24,402 nucleotides of DNA from Duodenibacillus sp964509205 (GCA_964509205.1 CAZDVW010000023.1:1-24402); one strand, 5' to 3'; positions 7,715 to 17,244 are shown, numbered from the stretch's first letter. Numbers and translations: made by a program. The notes: generated by a model not told the origin, from the sequence alone.

Positions 7715-8512
7715 TTACACAGCGATCGGGGCTTTAATCGTCGGGTATGGGTCGTAGCCGACAATCTCAAAGTCTTCGAATCGGTAATCAAAAATCGAGT
7801 TCGGTTTGCGGTGGATGACCAGTTTCGGATAAGGATGCGGTTCGCGTGAAAGCTGCAGCTGAACCTGCTCGAAGTGATTCTTGTAGATGTGGCAGTCGCC
7901 GCCGGTCCATATGAATTCGCCCGGCGTCAGGTTGCATTGCTGAGCCATCATGCAGGTCAGCAGCGAGTAACTTGCAATGTTAAAGGGAACGCCGAGGAAA
8001 ATATCGCACGAGCGCTGATACAACTGGCAGGACAGTTTTCCGTTGCAAACGTAAAACTGAAAAAGACAGTGACAGGGCGGCAAGGCCATTTTGTCGACTT
8101 CGCCGACATTCCAAGAACACACGATCAACCGCCGGCTGTCCGGGTTGTTTTTAATCTGGTCAACGACGTTCGAAATCTGATCGACGTGTCGGCCGTCGGC
8201 CGTCGGCCAGCTTCTCCATTGAACTCCGTAAACCGGCCCGAGATCGCCGTTTTCGTCTGCCCATTCATCCCAAATGGTGACTTTGTTGTCATGCAGATAC
8301 TTGATGTTGCCGGATCCCGACAGGAACCAGAGCAGTTCGTGAATGATGGAGCGTAGATGCAGTTTCTTTGTTGTGACAAGCGGAAAACTTTCAGAAAGAT
8401 CAAACCGCATTTGGTAGCCGAATAATGAACGCGTTCCTACGCCTGTTCGGTCGGATTTGTCCGTTCCTTGTTCAAAAACGGTGCGCATGAAAGTTTCGTA
8501 TTGGTTGTGCAT
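7715..8512 (-). CDS. thyA: Thymidylate synthase
   Basis: 265 aa from the proposed start (E. coli: 264). Methylates dUMP to dTMP using methylene-tetrahydrofolate. Visible marks: DRTGVGTRSLFGYQMRF near the N-terminus, the catalytic Cys in ALPPCHCLFQFYV near residue 146, LYQRSCDIFLGVPFNIASY, and HIYKNHFEQ near the C-terminus. An ATG two codons earlier (8518) touches the GGAGG at 8519-8523 with no spacing, whereas the ATG at 8512 has it 6 nt away and aligns with the family start. First gene of the operon thyA-folA-fdxA-rnfB-nth. The 64-bp gap to the cdsA-like gene upstream has no obvious terminator, so read-through from the lipid genes is possible. Confidence 0.97.
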   Translation of the reverse strand: MHNQYETFMRTVFEQGTDKSDRTGVGTRSLFGYQMRFDLSESFPLVTTKKLHLRSIIHELLWFLSGSGNIKYLHDNKVTIWDEWADENGDLGPVYGVQWRSWPTADGRHVDQISNVVDQIKNNPDSRRLIVCSWNVGEVDKMALPPCHCLFQFYVCNGKLSCQLYQRSCDIFLGVPFNIASYSLLTCMMAQQCNLTPGEFIWTGGDCHIYKNHFEQVQLQLSREPHPYPKLVIHRKPNSIFDYRFEDFEIVGYDPYPTIKAPIAV

Positions 8513-8582
8513 CGCCATCCTCCAATGAAGAGGGGTGAATTTTAGTCTATTGACGGGTCGGGAACGTTACGCGCCGATTGCC

Positions 8583-9566
8583 CTAATTAACCGGAAGATT
8601 CTTCAAAAGACGGAAAAACAGAATCGTCAGATGGTAGAAAACCGGCGCCGAGAAAATTAAAGGCGCAAAACGCTCAAGGCTTCCGCGTCCGATATAGAGT
8701 TCGCCTTCCCAACTCTTGGAGCCAAGGCTGCGCTTAATCGTGCTGATGACGATATCGCCCATGACGCAGGAAAGAACAATGGCAAATGAGTAAAGAGCGA
8801 CCTGATAAAGGCGGAACGGCGTGAGCCAGTAAAGAGAAAGTCCGACCAAAAAGGCACACAGACACCCGACGGTGATGCCCTTGACGGTTTTGTGCGGATT
8901 CATTTTGAGCGCTTTGCCTCCGAGAGCCGAACTGGCCAGCACGGAGAAAAGGTCTGCACAGAATGTCACCATGAGGTAAAACAGCAACATCAAGGCGCCC
9001 GACGAGTTGTAGCGTTCGAAACGGGCAAAATCGAGCGTTGCTATGGCCGGAGCGTGGCTGACGCAAAACACGCAAATCATGAGACCCCACTGAACCTTTG
9101 CAACGCGTTCAAGAAAGCGTTCCGTGTCGTTGCCGATGGCCGCAATGACCGGAAGCAACAAAAAGATGTACACCGGAATAAAGAGCGTGAAGTACGGCAT
9201 CAGGTTGAAATACACCAAGGCGTACTGAGCGGGGATAATCAGGTAAAAGGCAATGACGAGTACCCAGTGATCGCACGGGCGGATCGGCGTGAGCGCAATG
9301 AACTCGCGCAACAAGAAAAACGACAGGATGGCAAAGATAACGACAAGCGTTGTTTGTCCGAATCCCCAGGCAACGGTAAAAATAATGACGAGCCACCAAC
9401 CCATGCGTACGCGAGAATTGGCAATGGCAAGACGAAAGGTCTGTTCGGGGGTTTTCGCTCGTCCCGCCGCCCAGAGGCCGTAGATTGTCGCGGCGGCCAT
9501 CAAAACGATGAGAGCCGTCAGAATGATGAGATATCCTTGCTGGAGATCAATGCCGAGCCGCATCAT
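8583..9566 (-). CDS. CdsA/YnbB-like membrane protein (CDP-DAG synthase family) with degenerate signature
   Basis: 327 aa with about eight hydrophobic segments. The overall layout resembles the YnbB branch of phosphatidate cytidylyltransferases (FFLLREFIAL early, an Asp in FCADLF, NPHKTVKG in place of SPgKT-EG, and a C-terminal APVFYHL after the signature). The family signature is altered: where CdsA has KREAGIKDSG then IPGHGG, this protein reads KRSLGSKSWE then LYIGRGSLER, so the conserved Asp (codon at 8712-8714, residue 285) is Ser and the HGG part is gone. No frameshift explains this. The start ATGATG overlaps the plsC stop (ATGA) with AGAGG 7 nt upstream; the longer open frame to 9674 only overlaps plsC. 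CDP-DAG synthase activity is doubtful; a divergent activity or a partner role is possible. Confidence 0.75.
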   Translation of the reverse strand: MMRLGIDLQQGYLIILTALIVLMAAATIYGLWAAGRAKTPEQTFRLAIANSRVRMGWWLVIIFTVAWGFGQTTLVVIFAILSFFLLREFIALTPIRPCDHWVLVIAFYLIIPAQYALVYFNLMPYFTLFIPVYIFLLLPVIAAIGNDTERFLERVAKVQWGLMICVFCVSHAPAIATLDFARFERYNSSGALMLLFYLMVTFCADLFSVLASSALGGKALKMNPHKTVKGITVGCLCAFLVGLSLYWLTPFRLYQVALYSFAIVLSCVMGDIVISTIKRSLGSKSWEGELYIGRGSLERFAPLIFSAPVFYHLTILFFRLLKNLPVN

Positions 9567-10180
9567 AAGGCAACCTCTGCTAAATCGACGACAGCCTGGC
9601 GAGCACGCGTCAGGAAGTCTGTTTTCAGATCGGAAGCGCTGTGTTCGAGCGGAGCTCCGAAGTGCACGGAACAAACGGTCGGAACGGGAATGTAGGTTCC
9701 CTTCGGCAGAGACCGGTGCAGATTTTCAATGTAAACCGGGATCAGTTCAACGTCAGGGAAAGAGCGCATCAGTCGCCACAGACCGCTCTTAAACTCGCTC
9801 GGAAGTTCCTGCGGACGCCGCGTTCCCTCCGGGAAAATAATAAGCGAATCGCCTTCTTGGAGCGCTTCTTTCAGCGGGGCGAGCGGATCGGCTCTTTCTG
9901 CGCGGGTACGGTCAACCAGCACGACATTGAGTTCTTTCATGGCCAGCCGGCGCCGAATGAGTCCTTTCGTCCAGTAGTCTTTGGCGGCGACAGGACGCGT
10001 TGTCTGCCGAAGTGCTCCGGGAAGAGAAGACCAAATAACGATTGTGTCGAGGTGACTTGTATGGTTGGCAAAATAGATGCGCTGTTTGCGCGTCGGAGCT
10101 GATCCGTGCCACTGCGGGTAGGCTCCCACCAAAAGGCGAGTTGCCCACACAATCGGAGTCATCAGATGAAACTGGAACAA
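9563..10180 (-). CDS. PlsC-like 1-acylglycerol-3-phosphate acyltransferase
   Basis: 205 aa. Lysophosphatidic-acid acyltransferase fold: NHTSHLD at residues 39-45 (catalytic HX4D) and FPEGTR at 116-121 (substrate-binding block III), with IPVYI further on. Expected reaction: acyl transfer to lysophosphatidate, giving phosphatidate, the substrate of CDP-DAG synthases. The start is a TTG at 10180 with GGAG 7 nt upstream; the first ATG, six codons later (10162), has no Shine-Dalgarno. The gene ends in an ATGA overlap with the cdsA-like gene and begins 49 bp after the yhdP-like gene, so the three form one transcription unit. It is shorter than E. coli PlsC (245 aa), so it may be a paralogous acyltransferase. 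Confidence 0.85.
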   Translation of the reverse strand: MFQFHLMTPIVWATRLLVGAYPQWHGSAPTRKQRIYFANHTSHLDTIVIWSSLPGALRQTTRPVAAKDYWTKGLIRRRLAMKELNVVLVDRTRAERADPLAPLKEALQEGDSLIIFPEGTRRPQELPSEFKSGLWRLMRSFPDVELIPVYIENLHRSLPKGTYIPVPTVCSVHFGAPLEHSASDLKTDFLTRARQAVVDLAEVAL

Positions 10181-10229
10181 GGGCGGTCTCCAAAGATCCG
10201 TTAGGAACGGTGAAATTATATCGATGCCG

Positions 10230-13200
10230 TCAAGGAGAATCCGTACCGGATTCGTTAGTCTGCGTTGTCTCTTTTTTCAGAATCTTTTCAATCACGGGAG
10301 CGGCAAGGGGTCCTGTAATCGAATATTCTGTCGTTAAAAGGGAATTGAGCGGTTGGCTCAGAAGCCATTGCCCGAAATAAGCGCCCAGGCCGATCGCCGG
10401 GTTAATGATGGCAAGCGGCAGCGAAGCGGCGCCGACATTAATTTTCGGAATCACCACGGCTCGGGCATTCAGCTGAGACTGGGACATATCGGCCGATCCT
10501 GAAAGCGTGATGGCAGCCTTCGCGCCGTCTAACTTCAGATTGTCGCTGGTGAGAACGCCGTCGGCGATGGAGAGATCTCCCGTAAACGAATCAAACGTAA
10601 ATCCTGTGTGCGACAGGTCAAAAAAGTCGAAGGTCAGCTGCTTGATGAGCGACTGGATCGAAACAAGAGAAAGCAGGGCACCGCCGACGCCTAAGTCGGT
10701 TTGCTCAAGCAGACCGCGGGTCATATTCACGGTGGCCGTTCCCTGTAAAGTGTTCGTTGCCGGATTCCACGGAGAACCTTGCCAGAAGAGATTGGCATCA
10801 ATGCTGCCGGCTCCTTTCCCTAAGATGCCTTCATGACCGAGTCGCTTCAAAAGGCTTCCGGCGTTGACCAATTCCAGTTTGGCCTGAAGACTCGTTGTTC
10901 CGTCTGCGGCCCACTCCCCGTTGGCCGAGAGGCTGGCGTCCGGGTTGAGTATGCTGAGCCGATCAATTTTCCAAGACACTCCGCGTTCTGAGCTGAAAGT
11001 CGAAGCAGAAAGCGACAGAGAACCGATGTCGGCATCCTGGTACGAAAGATCCGTAATGTCGAGTTCAATCGAAGGACGCGTGGTTTTGTTTTCGGCGATT
11101 GCCGCTGACTCAATAAATTTCTGTTCAAATGTTTTCGGAATGTGATAACGAGAGAATTGCGCGCGAATGTGTCCGGAGTGCCCGCGTCGGAAATCCCACG
11201 TCAGGATTCCGTCGGCTTCGCGGCTTGCAATGGAAAAGTTCCAGGTTTCTTTTCCCAGCCAGCGTGCTCTGCCTTTGAGATCGGTGAGGCGGATTTCATC
11301 AAAGACGAACTCGCCGGTTTCATAGCGAATGCTCTGAAGCGACATAGGAGAGGTTTGCGCACTCTGTGCCGCGTCCTTTTTGTTGGCCGCAATCAATTCG
11401 GAAACCAGTGCGTCCCAGTCGCGATAATGGATTTTCGGTGTCTGGATATCTAAGGTCAGACCGGAATTCGGAAGACCGACTTTCTTGCCGATTCCAACGG
11501 CTCCGAGCGAGGTGACGGGCGGGTTTTTGCCCGGCAGTTGCAGTATGAGATCAACCTTGTCCGAGCAGGTCAGCCTTAAAAGATGCCCGTTTTTCTCTTT
11601 GAGCGTCAGAGGCACAAAACTGAATGTGCTCGGCCAGGCTTCCTCTTCTTTTTTCGAGAGAGGTGCCGGGAAAGAACTCTTGACGCCGACAAGGTCTGTT
11701 GAAGCGGTTACAGAGACTCCCTTGGCGGGAGCAATTTCAATGCCGACGGAGAAGTCGGTTTCGCCGTCCAGCCGCGAGAACAAGGTCTTAACAAGTTCCG
11801 TGTCGGTAAAGAAAACCAGTTTCTTCGGATCAATTTTTCCGGAAGCATCGATGCAAATGCTGTTTTTCGAATTGGTTCCGACGCGGATGTCAATTGGACT
11901 GCCGAGAGCCGTGGCAGAAAGCGTGTCCGTGCTTGCACCGGATTCCGTAAAAGTTAAGTTTCCGTTGATGGCTGTAAGCGGCGGAACCGGCCACTGCATA
12001 TCCAAAGCGTTTTCTTGGAAATTAAGCCGTCCTTTCACACGCGTGTTTTTGGTGCCTTTTAACGGAATTTCCAGTTGCAAATCCAAGGCAGCGTTTCCTT
12101 TCGAAACGGCTCCGTCAAAGGCATGTCCGAGCATGGCGCCGACCGGGCTCTTTTTGAGGTAGCGGCTCATTGCGGCGAGTTCGCTTTGTACTCTGGCATC
12201 AATCGTTAAGACAGTTTCTTCGGCTCCCATGTCAGGGATGACGGCAAGGACATTTTTGCCGATGGCTCCGAGCGTCTCAGCCGACTGCGCCAGAATGTGC
12301 ATGCCCGAGCCTTCAAATTTCAAATCGGCATTGATTTCGGAAACAACCGGCCAGATGAGTCCTGTTTCCCAGTTTCCGTTTTCCGGACGATCGCTCGGCG
12401 GTGCAAAATCAAGCAGACCTTTTGTCAGGTGTGCCGTCGCAAGAAAATGCCCTTTTTGTTTCTCAAACCCATTCCAGGGGAAATCTTTCAAGGCACCGCG
12501 CAAAATGAATTTTCCGTCCTGTGCGATGCCGCCTCTTAAGGCTCCTTCAAGCCAATGGCGCGTTCCTTGGGAGAGCGTTGTCGGCATGTATTTCCAGGCG
12601 CTCGCAGCAAGCAAGTGCTCAATGCGCCCTTCAACATCAATGACCCCGGCAACCGAGTCAGTCGCCTTCCAATCGCCGGATGCGCTGAAACCGATGTCGG
12701 CGTTGGAAAAGACTAAGTTTGAAAATTTGACGGTCAGCGGGGACGATGCGTCGGCAGTTGACCATGCGACTTTGCCGGAAAGTTTCTGAACGGGAATATC
12801 CTCCGATTCAAAAAGCCCCGGGAAAGAGAGTTCGGAAGCTTTTTTCAGCGTCAGAGCGCCGGACCGGGGATTGAGTCGGACGGCTCCCGTTAGGCCGCTG
12901 AAGCCGGGTTGTCCGATGCGGTCAGTTTGCTTTTGAGCGAGCAGGCCGAGATGGGAGAAGTCAGCACTGAAATTCCAATTTTTGGGTGTTTTATACGAAC
13001 CGTCCCAGGAGAAAAAGACATTGCGAAGCGTTCCGCGCGGAGCGTAGCGCTTGATCGGATCTTTGACGTCGGCTGTGACGAGATCCGTTTCGAGTAAGGT
13101 CTGCGCCAGTGAGTTAAGGTTTAACCGAGAAAGGGAAAGTTCTCCCGCCAGGGTATCTGTCTGATCCTCAGTAAGAGTCAGCATCAGCGATCCGGACAAC

Positions 13201-14252
13201 GGGCCAACAAAACGCTTGGTTGTTGTTTCCAGTGCCAAATGATGGAAATCAAGATTCAAATCCTGATTGCGGCGAAGAGCCTTGATTTGGGCTTCTAAAC
13301 GACGGGCGGTAATCGGATTGGGCTCTCCGGGGACTTGCGCTCGGATGTCTTCAAGCAAAAGATCCGTTGAGACCGAAGAGAGCATTCCGTCTCGGAAAGA
13401 AACCCAAATTTCGCCGTTTGCTGTGCCGGATTGAACGGGGTTGTTTGGCAGCCAAGGTCCTGTCCGAGTCAGATTAAAGGCATCGAGTTTTGTGTAAAAG
13501 TCCCAAGCCCACGTTTTCCAATTTCCCGAAAATCCGGCAAGAGGTTTCTTTAAACGCGCTCGGAAATCGACAGCTTGGCCGAGAAGATCGGCTTGAAGCC
13601 CGAAGTTCCAGTGACTCAGGTGAGGATGAAACGAAACATTGAGTTTTTTTAATTCAATCGTTTCAGCCGGCTCTTTGCGTTTGTCGACAAGGCTGATCGT
13701 TGCATTCGTCACATCAATCCGACCTTGATGACTCAGCAGCGTCAGCAACGTATTGTCGGAAACCGAATTCGGAGAAGGTTCCAGATCAAATTCAAAACCG
13801 GCCACTTCAAATTTGGTGTCCGTCAGCTGTTGGATGCTGACCGCGGCGTCAATGATGTCAAGAGACTTAAAGGCAGGTTTTCCGAGAAGACTTTGCCAGT
13901 AAAAGGAGGCATCCACGCGCGGCAAATGCAGTTCTGTTTGCGTGGCGTGCTTTTTCAGGGTGACGTCCTTCAGAGCCAGGCGCGGCCAGACTCTTTCCCA
14001 ACTCGGTTCAATCTTGCCGATTCTGACTTCGGCGTTGATCGCACTCGAGACAATTTGCTCGATGCGTGCGTTGTAGTCATCAATCTTCGGAAAAATGACG
14101 TAGCGCGTTACGAGGATCAGGCCGGCAAGAACAATGACGGACGTTGTGAGAGTCCAAAACGCGGCCAACAGGGAAAACCTGAGTGCAGGACGACGGCACA
14201 CGAAATGACAGACAGCGTCTGAAAACAACGAAAAGCGTCCCTGTTGTCTCAA
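10230..14252 (-). CDS. yhdP: YhdP-family AsmA-like protein (TIGR02099/DUF3971 type)
   Basis: 1340 aa, close to the usual ~1270-1400 aa of the family. One N-terminal transmembrane helix (about residues 26-50) anchors it in the inner membrane. The rest is a very long periplasmic region of repeating beta-strand groups (many x-G-x-L-x-x-x and DITDLSYQDADIGSLSLSA-like strands), ending in an AsmA-type C-terminal part (LDGAKAAITLSGSADMSQSQL, INPAIGLGAYFGQWLLSQP). E. coli YhdP, with TamB and YdbH, forms bridges that move phospholipids to the outer membrane. The only upstream start in frame is a TTG at 14252, with GGAG about 11 nt before it, a weak arrangement. It heads an operon with the plsC- and cdsA-like genes and diverges from glnE. 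Confidence 0.9.
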   Translation of the reverse strand: MRQQGRFSLFSDAVCHFVCRRPALRFSLLAAFWTLTTSVIVLAGLILVTRYVIFPKIDDYNARIEQIVSSAINAEVRIGKIEPSWERVWPRLALKDVTLKKHATQTELHLPRVDASFYWQSLLGKPAFKSLDIIDAAVSIQQLTDTKFEVAGFEFDLEPSPNSVSDNTLLTLLSHQGRIDVTNATISLVDKRKEPAETIELKKLNVSFHPHLSHWNFGLQADLLGQAVDFRARLKKPLAGFSGNWKTWAWDFYTKLDAFNLTRTGPWLPNNPVQSGTANGEIWVSFRDGMLSSVSTDLLLEDIRAQVPGEPNPITARRLEAQIKALRRNQDLNLDFHHLALETTTKRFVGPLSGSLMLTLTEDQTDTLAGELSLSRLNLNSLAQTLLETDLVTADVKDPIKRYAPRGTLRNVFFSWDGSYKTPKNWNFSADFSHLGLLAQKQTDRIGQPGFSGLTGAVRLNPRSGALTLKKASELSFPGLFESEDIPVQKLSGKVAWSTADASSPLTVKFSNLVFSNADIGFSASGDWKATDSVAGVIDVEGRIEHLLAASAWKYMPTTLSQGTRHWLEGALRGGIAQDGKFILRGALKDFPWNGFEKQKGHFLATAHLTKGLLDFAPPSDRPENGNWETGLIWPVVSEINADLKFEGSGMHILAQSAETLGAIGKNVLAVIPDMGAEETVLTIDARVQSELAAMSRYLKKSPVGAMLGHAFDGAVSKGNAALDLQLEIPLKGTKNTRVKGRLNFQENALDMQWPVPPLTAINGNLTFTESGASTDTLSATALGSPIDIRVGTNSKNSICIDASGKIDPKKLVFFTDTELVKTLFSRLDGETDFSVGIEIAPAKGVSVTASTDLVGVKSSFPAPLSKKEEEAWPSTFSFVPLTLKEKNGHLLRLTCSDKVDLILQLPGKNPPVTSLGAVGIGKKVGLPNSGLTLDIQTPKIHYRDWDALVSELIAANKKDAAQSAQTSPMSLQSIRYETGEFVFDEIRLTDLKGRARWLGKETWNFSIASREADGILTWDFRRGHSGHIRAQFSRYHIPKTFEQKFIESAAIAENKTTRPSIELDITDLSYQDADIGSLSLSASTFSSERGVSWKIDRLSILNPDASLSANGEWAADGTTSLQAKLELVNAGSLLKRLGHEGILGKGAGSIDANLFWQGSPWNPATNTLQGTATVNMTRGLLEQTDLGVGGALLSLVSIQSLIKQLTFDFFDLSHTGFTFDSFTGDLSIADGVLTSDNLKLDGAKAAITLSGSADMSQSQLNARAVVIPKINVGAASLPLAIINPAIGLGAYFGQWLLSQPLNSLLTTEYSITGPLAAPVIEKILKKETTQTNESGTDSP

Positions 14253-14296
14253 AATAGATCAAACTCCAACGCAGGATTCTCGGAAAAAACACAAAC

Positions 14297-14323
14297 CCTG
14301 AAACGCCGAGGGGCTGTTTCAGG
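14297..14323. promoter_or_regulatory. Palindrome between divergent yhdP and glnE
   Basis: CCTGAAAC (14297-14304) and GTTTCAGG (14316-14323) form a perfect 8-bp inverted repeat. The 11-base centre can extend the stem with GCC/GGC and one bulged T. It sits in the middle of the 118-bp gap between the two divergent starts, so it may be an operator shared by both promoters or an RNA hairpin in the glnE leader. No confident -10/-35 pair could be placed around it. Confidence 0.4.
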
Positions 14324-14370
14324 TACCATTACCGAACACTCTAGCACAGGAAAAGCACGAAAGAGGATTC

Positions 14371-17184
14371 ATGCAAAAGCGGCTGACTTTGGAACAAATT
14401 CCCCGTTTTTCTCTTTTTGTGAGAAGAACGATCGAACAAATTGCATCTCAAACCGGGGAAACGGTCGAAGAAATCGCAACGCGTTATGCGCAAAAACTTC
14501 CTGACCGACAGCACATGTCGGATCGTCTTTTCGGGTGTCAAACCAGTTTGGAGCTCGGGCGCCAAATGCGCATTCTTCGTCGAGATACGCTTTTGAGCAT
14601 TGCGCTTTGCGACATCTCCGGGCGGTGCGGTTACGAAGAGGTTGTCGCCTGTATGAGTGCTTTAGCAGAGACTTGCGTGAAGGCAACCGTCAAAGTTTGT
14701 TCCGCAGAGTTGGCTTTGCGATTCGGAGTGCCGACAAACGATCGCGGACAGCCGGAGGATCTCCTTGTTGTTGCAATGGGCAAATTGGGCGGGGAGGAAC
14801 TCAATGTCAGTTCGGACATCGACCTTGTGTTTGTGTACGACGAAGCCGGAAAGACCAGCGCCTGGGGAAGTTTCTCTTCGCCTTCGCGATCAATCAGTAA
14901 TCATGAGTTTTTTGAGCGGCTTGCCAGACGCATCATTCCGTTGTTGAATCAACCTCAGGAAGACGGCTTTGTTTTTCGTGTGGACATGCGCTTGCGCCCC
15001 TTCGGCGAGAGCGGTCCGATTGTTGTCAGTTCCGAGATGCTCGAGGAATACCTTTACACGGAAGGACGGGATTGGGAGCGATTTGCCTGGCTTAAGGCGA
15101 GAGTCATCAATGAGGCGGTTTTCTCGGCTCCGGAAGATTTTGCGCAAGCATGCGGATCGCTTTATGCACTGATTCAGCCGTTCGTGTACAGAAAATATGT
15201 TGACTTCGGAGCCCTTAATGCCTTAAGCCGCGTCCATGAGATGATCCGCACGCAAACGGTTCGCCGGGAACTCGACCGAGAACCCGGAGTCAACGTGAAG
15301 CTCGGCCGCGGCGGAATCCGCGAAATTGAATTTATCGTTCAAACGTTTCAAGTGATGCGCGGCGGCCGCGAGCCGGCTTTGCGCGGACGGCAAACTCTGG
15401 CCATGCTTGAAACGGCGGTGCAGACCGGGTGTCTTGAATCGTCGGCGGCGGAAAAACTCAGCCGCGGCTACGTTTTCCTTCGAAACGTCGAACACGCGCT
15501 GCAGTATGTGGACGATAAACAGACGCATTTTCTAACCGATGACAAAGACGCTCATGACCGCATTGCAGCCATGCTGGGTTTGGAGACGACAGAGTTAAAT
15601 TCTCGCTTGGAGGCAATTCGAGAATTTGTCGGCCGCACCTTTGAAGACATCTTCGATACGAAGGATGCGACTTTAGAACGAGAAGGCTGGCCTGTCGGAT
15701 GGAGGCTGGGTGATGAAGCGGCCTGTTTGTCTTTGGAGGAAAAACTCAAAGAGCTTGGATTTTCCCGTTCCGACGAATTGGCTCGGCGGATTTGTCAGAG
15801 TCTGACGAATCGAGTTTTGACGCGAAATCCGGAAGCGCGGGATCAATTCGCTTTCTTTTTAATGACGCTGGCTGAAAATTCTCGCAAATGGTCCGAGGAT
15901 GTCGGTTCTCAAACAAGTGCCGATGTCCTTTTTGAGCGTTACTTGGGATTGCTGGAAATTATTGCCGGACGCCCGACCTACATCACGCTGCTGAATCAGT
16001 ACCCGAGAGTGGCGGAGAAGGTGGCAAAAATTCTTGTTTCCAGCCGCTGGGCATCGCTTTTTCTTTATGAGCATCCGTTGCTTTTAGATGAACTCGTCAG
16101 TTCGCGCGAAAATCGATTCGCCAATTTCTCAGAAGAGGATTGGTTCGTTTGGGAAAAAGAAGTCAAAGAAAAACTCAGTGAGTTTTCTTCCGATATTGAG
16201 GCGCTTCTCAACGTGTTGCGTGACGCCGCACACATTGCGGTATTTCGTTTGCTCGTTGCCGATCTTCAGGGGAAATTTACCGTCGAGCGCATGGCCGATC
16301 AGCTCTCAGCTCTGGCCGATGCCGTGTTGCGCATTGTGTTGGAAATTGCTTGGGAGGCAACGCCTTCTCACCATCGGGAAAAACCGCAGCTCGCCGTGAT
16401 CGGCTACGGAAAGCTCGGCGGTAAGGAACTCGGATATGCCAGTGATCTGGATCTTGTGTTTCTTTACGAGGACGATGCTGCCGATGCCGCTTCAATTTAT
16501 GCGCGGTATGTGCGCAGAGTGATTAATTGGCTGACGGCTCAAACGAGTTCCGGAAAACTGTACGCTGTGGATACGCGATTGCGTCCGGAGGGAGAGGACG
16601 GGCTCTTGGTCTGTAGTTTCGAGCACTTTAAAAACTATCAGAACGAGTTAACGAGCGGCGCCTGGGTTTGGGAGCATCAGGCCCTGACGCGAGCACGTTT
16701 CTGTGCAGGAGATGCCCGAATCGGAGAACAGTTTGAAAAAGAGCGGATTCAGATTCTTCGTTGTCCTCGGGAGAAGAAAACCGTCTGCAGGGAAGTCGTT
16801 GCGATGCGAAAAAAGATCCTGGAAAGTCGAAAAAACACCTCGGGACTTTTCGATCTGAAAAGAGATCGCGGCGGCATGGTCGACGTCGAGTTTGCTGTTC
16901 AAACGCTTGTGCTTACGGAGTCGTTCCGATATCCGGAGCTCACGAAGAATCTCGGAAATTCGGCCTTGCTCGAGATTGGAGCCAAACTGGGACTGATTGA
17001 TGCCGATTTGGCCGATCGTGCCGCAAAGGCCTATCGGAAGTACCGAAACATTCAAAGACTGACCCGGCTCAATCTCGGAGAGAATGCTCCCGTTCGAGTC
17101 GAGCCGGAAAGCGTGCGGCTTGAACGGGAGGCTGTTTGCGAACTCTGGAGTGCCGTGCTTGGGACGGATGAGCCGAGTGCTTGA
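14371..17184 (+). CDS. glnE: Glutamine synthetase adenylyltransferase/adenylyl-removase
   Basis: 937 aa (E. coli 946). Bifunctional enzyme that adenylylates glutamine synthetase when nitrogen is rich and removes the AMP when it is poor, under PII control. Two nucleotidyltransferase domains are visible: the N-terminal removase has GKLGGEELN near residue 137 and SDIDLVF near 148; the C-terminal transferase has GYGKLGGKELG near residue 678 and SDLDLVF near 691. Each domain is followed by its RLRPFGESG or RLRPEGEDG block. AGAGGA precedes the ATG by about 5 nt. The C-terminus (ELWSAVLGTDEPSA) looks intact even though degraded foreign DNA begins directly after the stop codon. Confidence 0.97.
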   Translation: MQKRLTLEQIPRFSLFVRRTIEQIASQTGETVEEIATRYAQKLPDRQHMSDRLFGCQTSLELGRQMRILRRDTLLSIALCDISGRCGYEEVVACMSALAETCVKATVKVCSAELALRFGVPTNDRGQPEDLLVVAMGKLGGEELNVSSDIDLVFVYDEAGKTSAWGSFSSPSRSISNHEFFERLARRIIPLLNQPQEDGFVFRVDMRLRPFGESGPIVVSSEMLEEYLYTEGRDWERFAWLKARVINEAVFSAPEDFAQACGSLYALIQPFVYRKYVDFGALNALSRVHEMIRTQTVRRELDREPGVNVKLGRGGIREIEFIVQTFQVMRGGREPALRGRQTLAMLETAVQTGCLESSAAEKLSRGYVFLRNVEHALQYVDDKQTHFLTDDKDAHDRIAAMLGLETTELNSRLEAIREFVGRTFEDIFDTKDATLEREGWPVGWRLGDEAACLSLEEKLKELGFSRSDELARRICQSLTNRVLTRNPEARDQFAFFLMTLAENSRKWSEDVGSQTSADVLFERYLGLLEIIAGRPTYITLLNQYPRVAEKVAKILVSSRWASLFLYEHPLLLDELVSSRENRFANFSEEDWFVWEKEVKEKLSEFSSDIEALLNVLRDAAHIAVFRLLVADLQGKFTVERMADQLSALADAVLRIVLEIAWEATPSHHREKPQLAVIGYGKLGGKELGYASDLDLVFLYEDDAADAASIYARYVRRVINWLTAQTSSGKLYAVDTRLRPEGEDGLLVCSFEHFKNYQNELTSGAWVWEHQALTRARFCAGDARIGEQFEKERIQILRCPREKKTVCREVVAMRKKILESRKNTSGLFDLKRDRGGMVDVEFAVQTLVLTESFRYPELTKNLGNSALLEIGAKLGLIDADLADRAAKAYRKYRNIQRLTRLNLGENAPVRVEPESVRLEREAVCELWSAVLGTDEPSA

Positions 17185-17244
17185 TCGATTCTATCAATGG
17201 ACGGGTTCGGCAATTTACTGTAACGGTAGAGGAACGCGCAAATT

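Noticed and set aside
8519..8582. thyA promoter (TAAAAT as -10)
   Set aside because: No -35 element at a proper distance; a promoter may exist, but the sequence does not support a call.
9567..9674. N-terminal extension of the cdsA-like protein
   Set aside because: It is fully inside plsC in another frame, Arg/Cys-rich, and not membrane-like; the ATG at 9566 has its own ribosome site.
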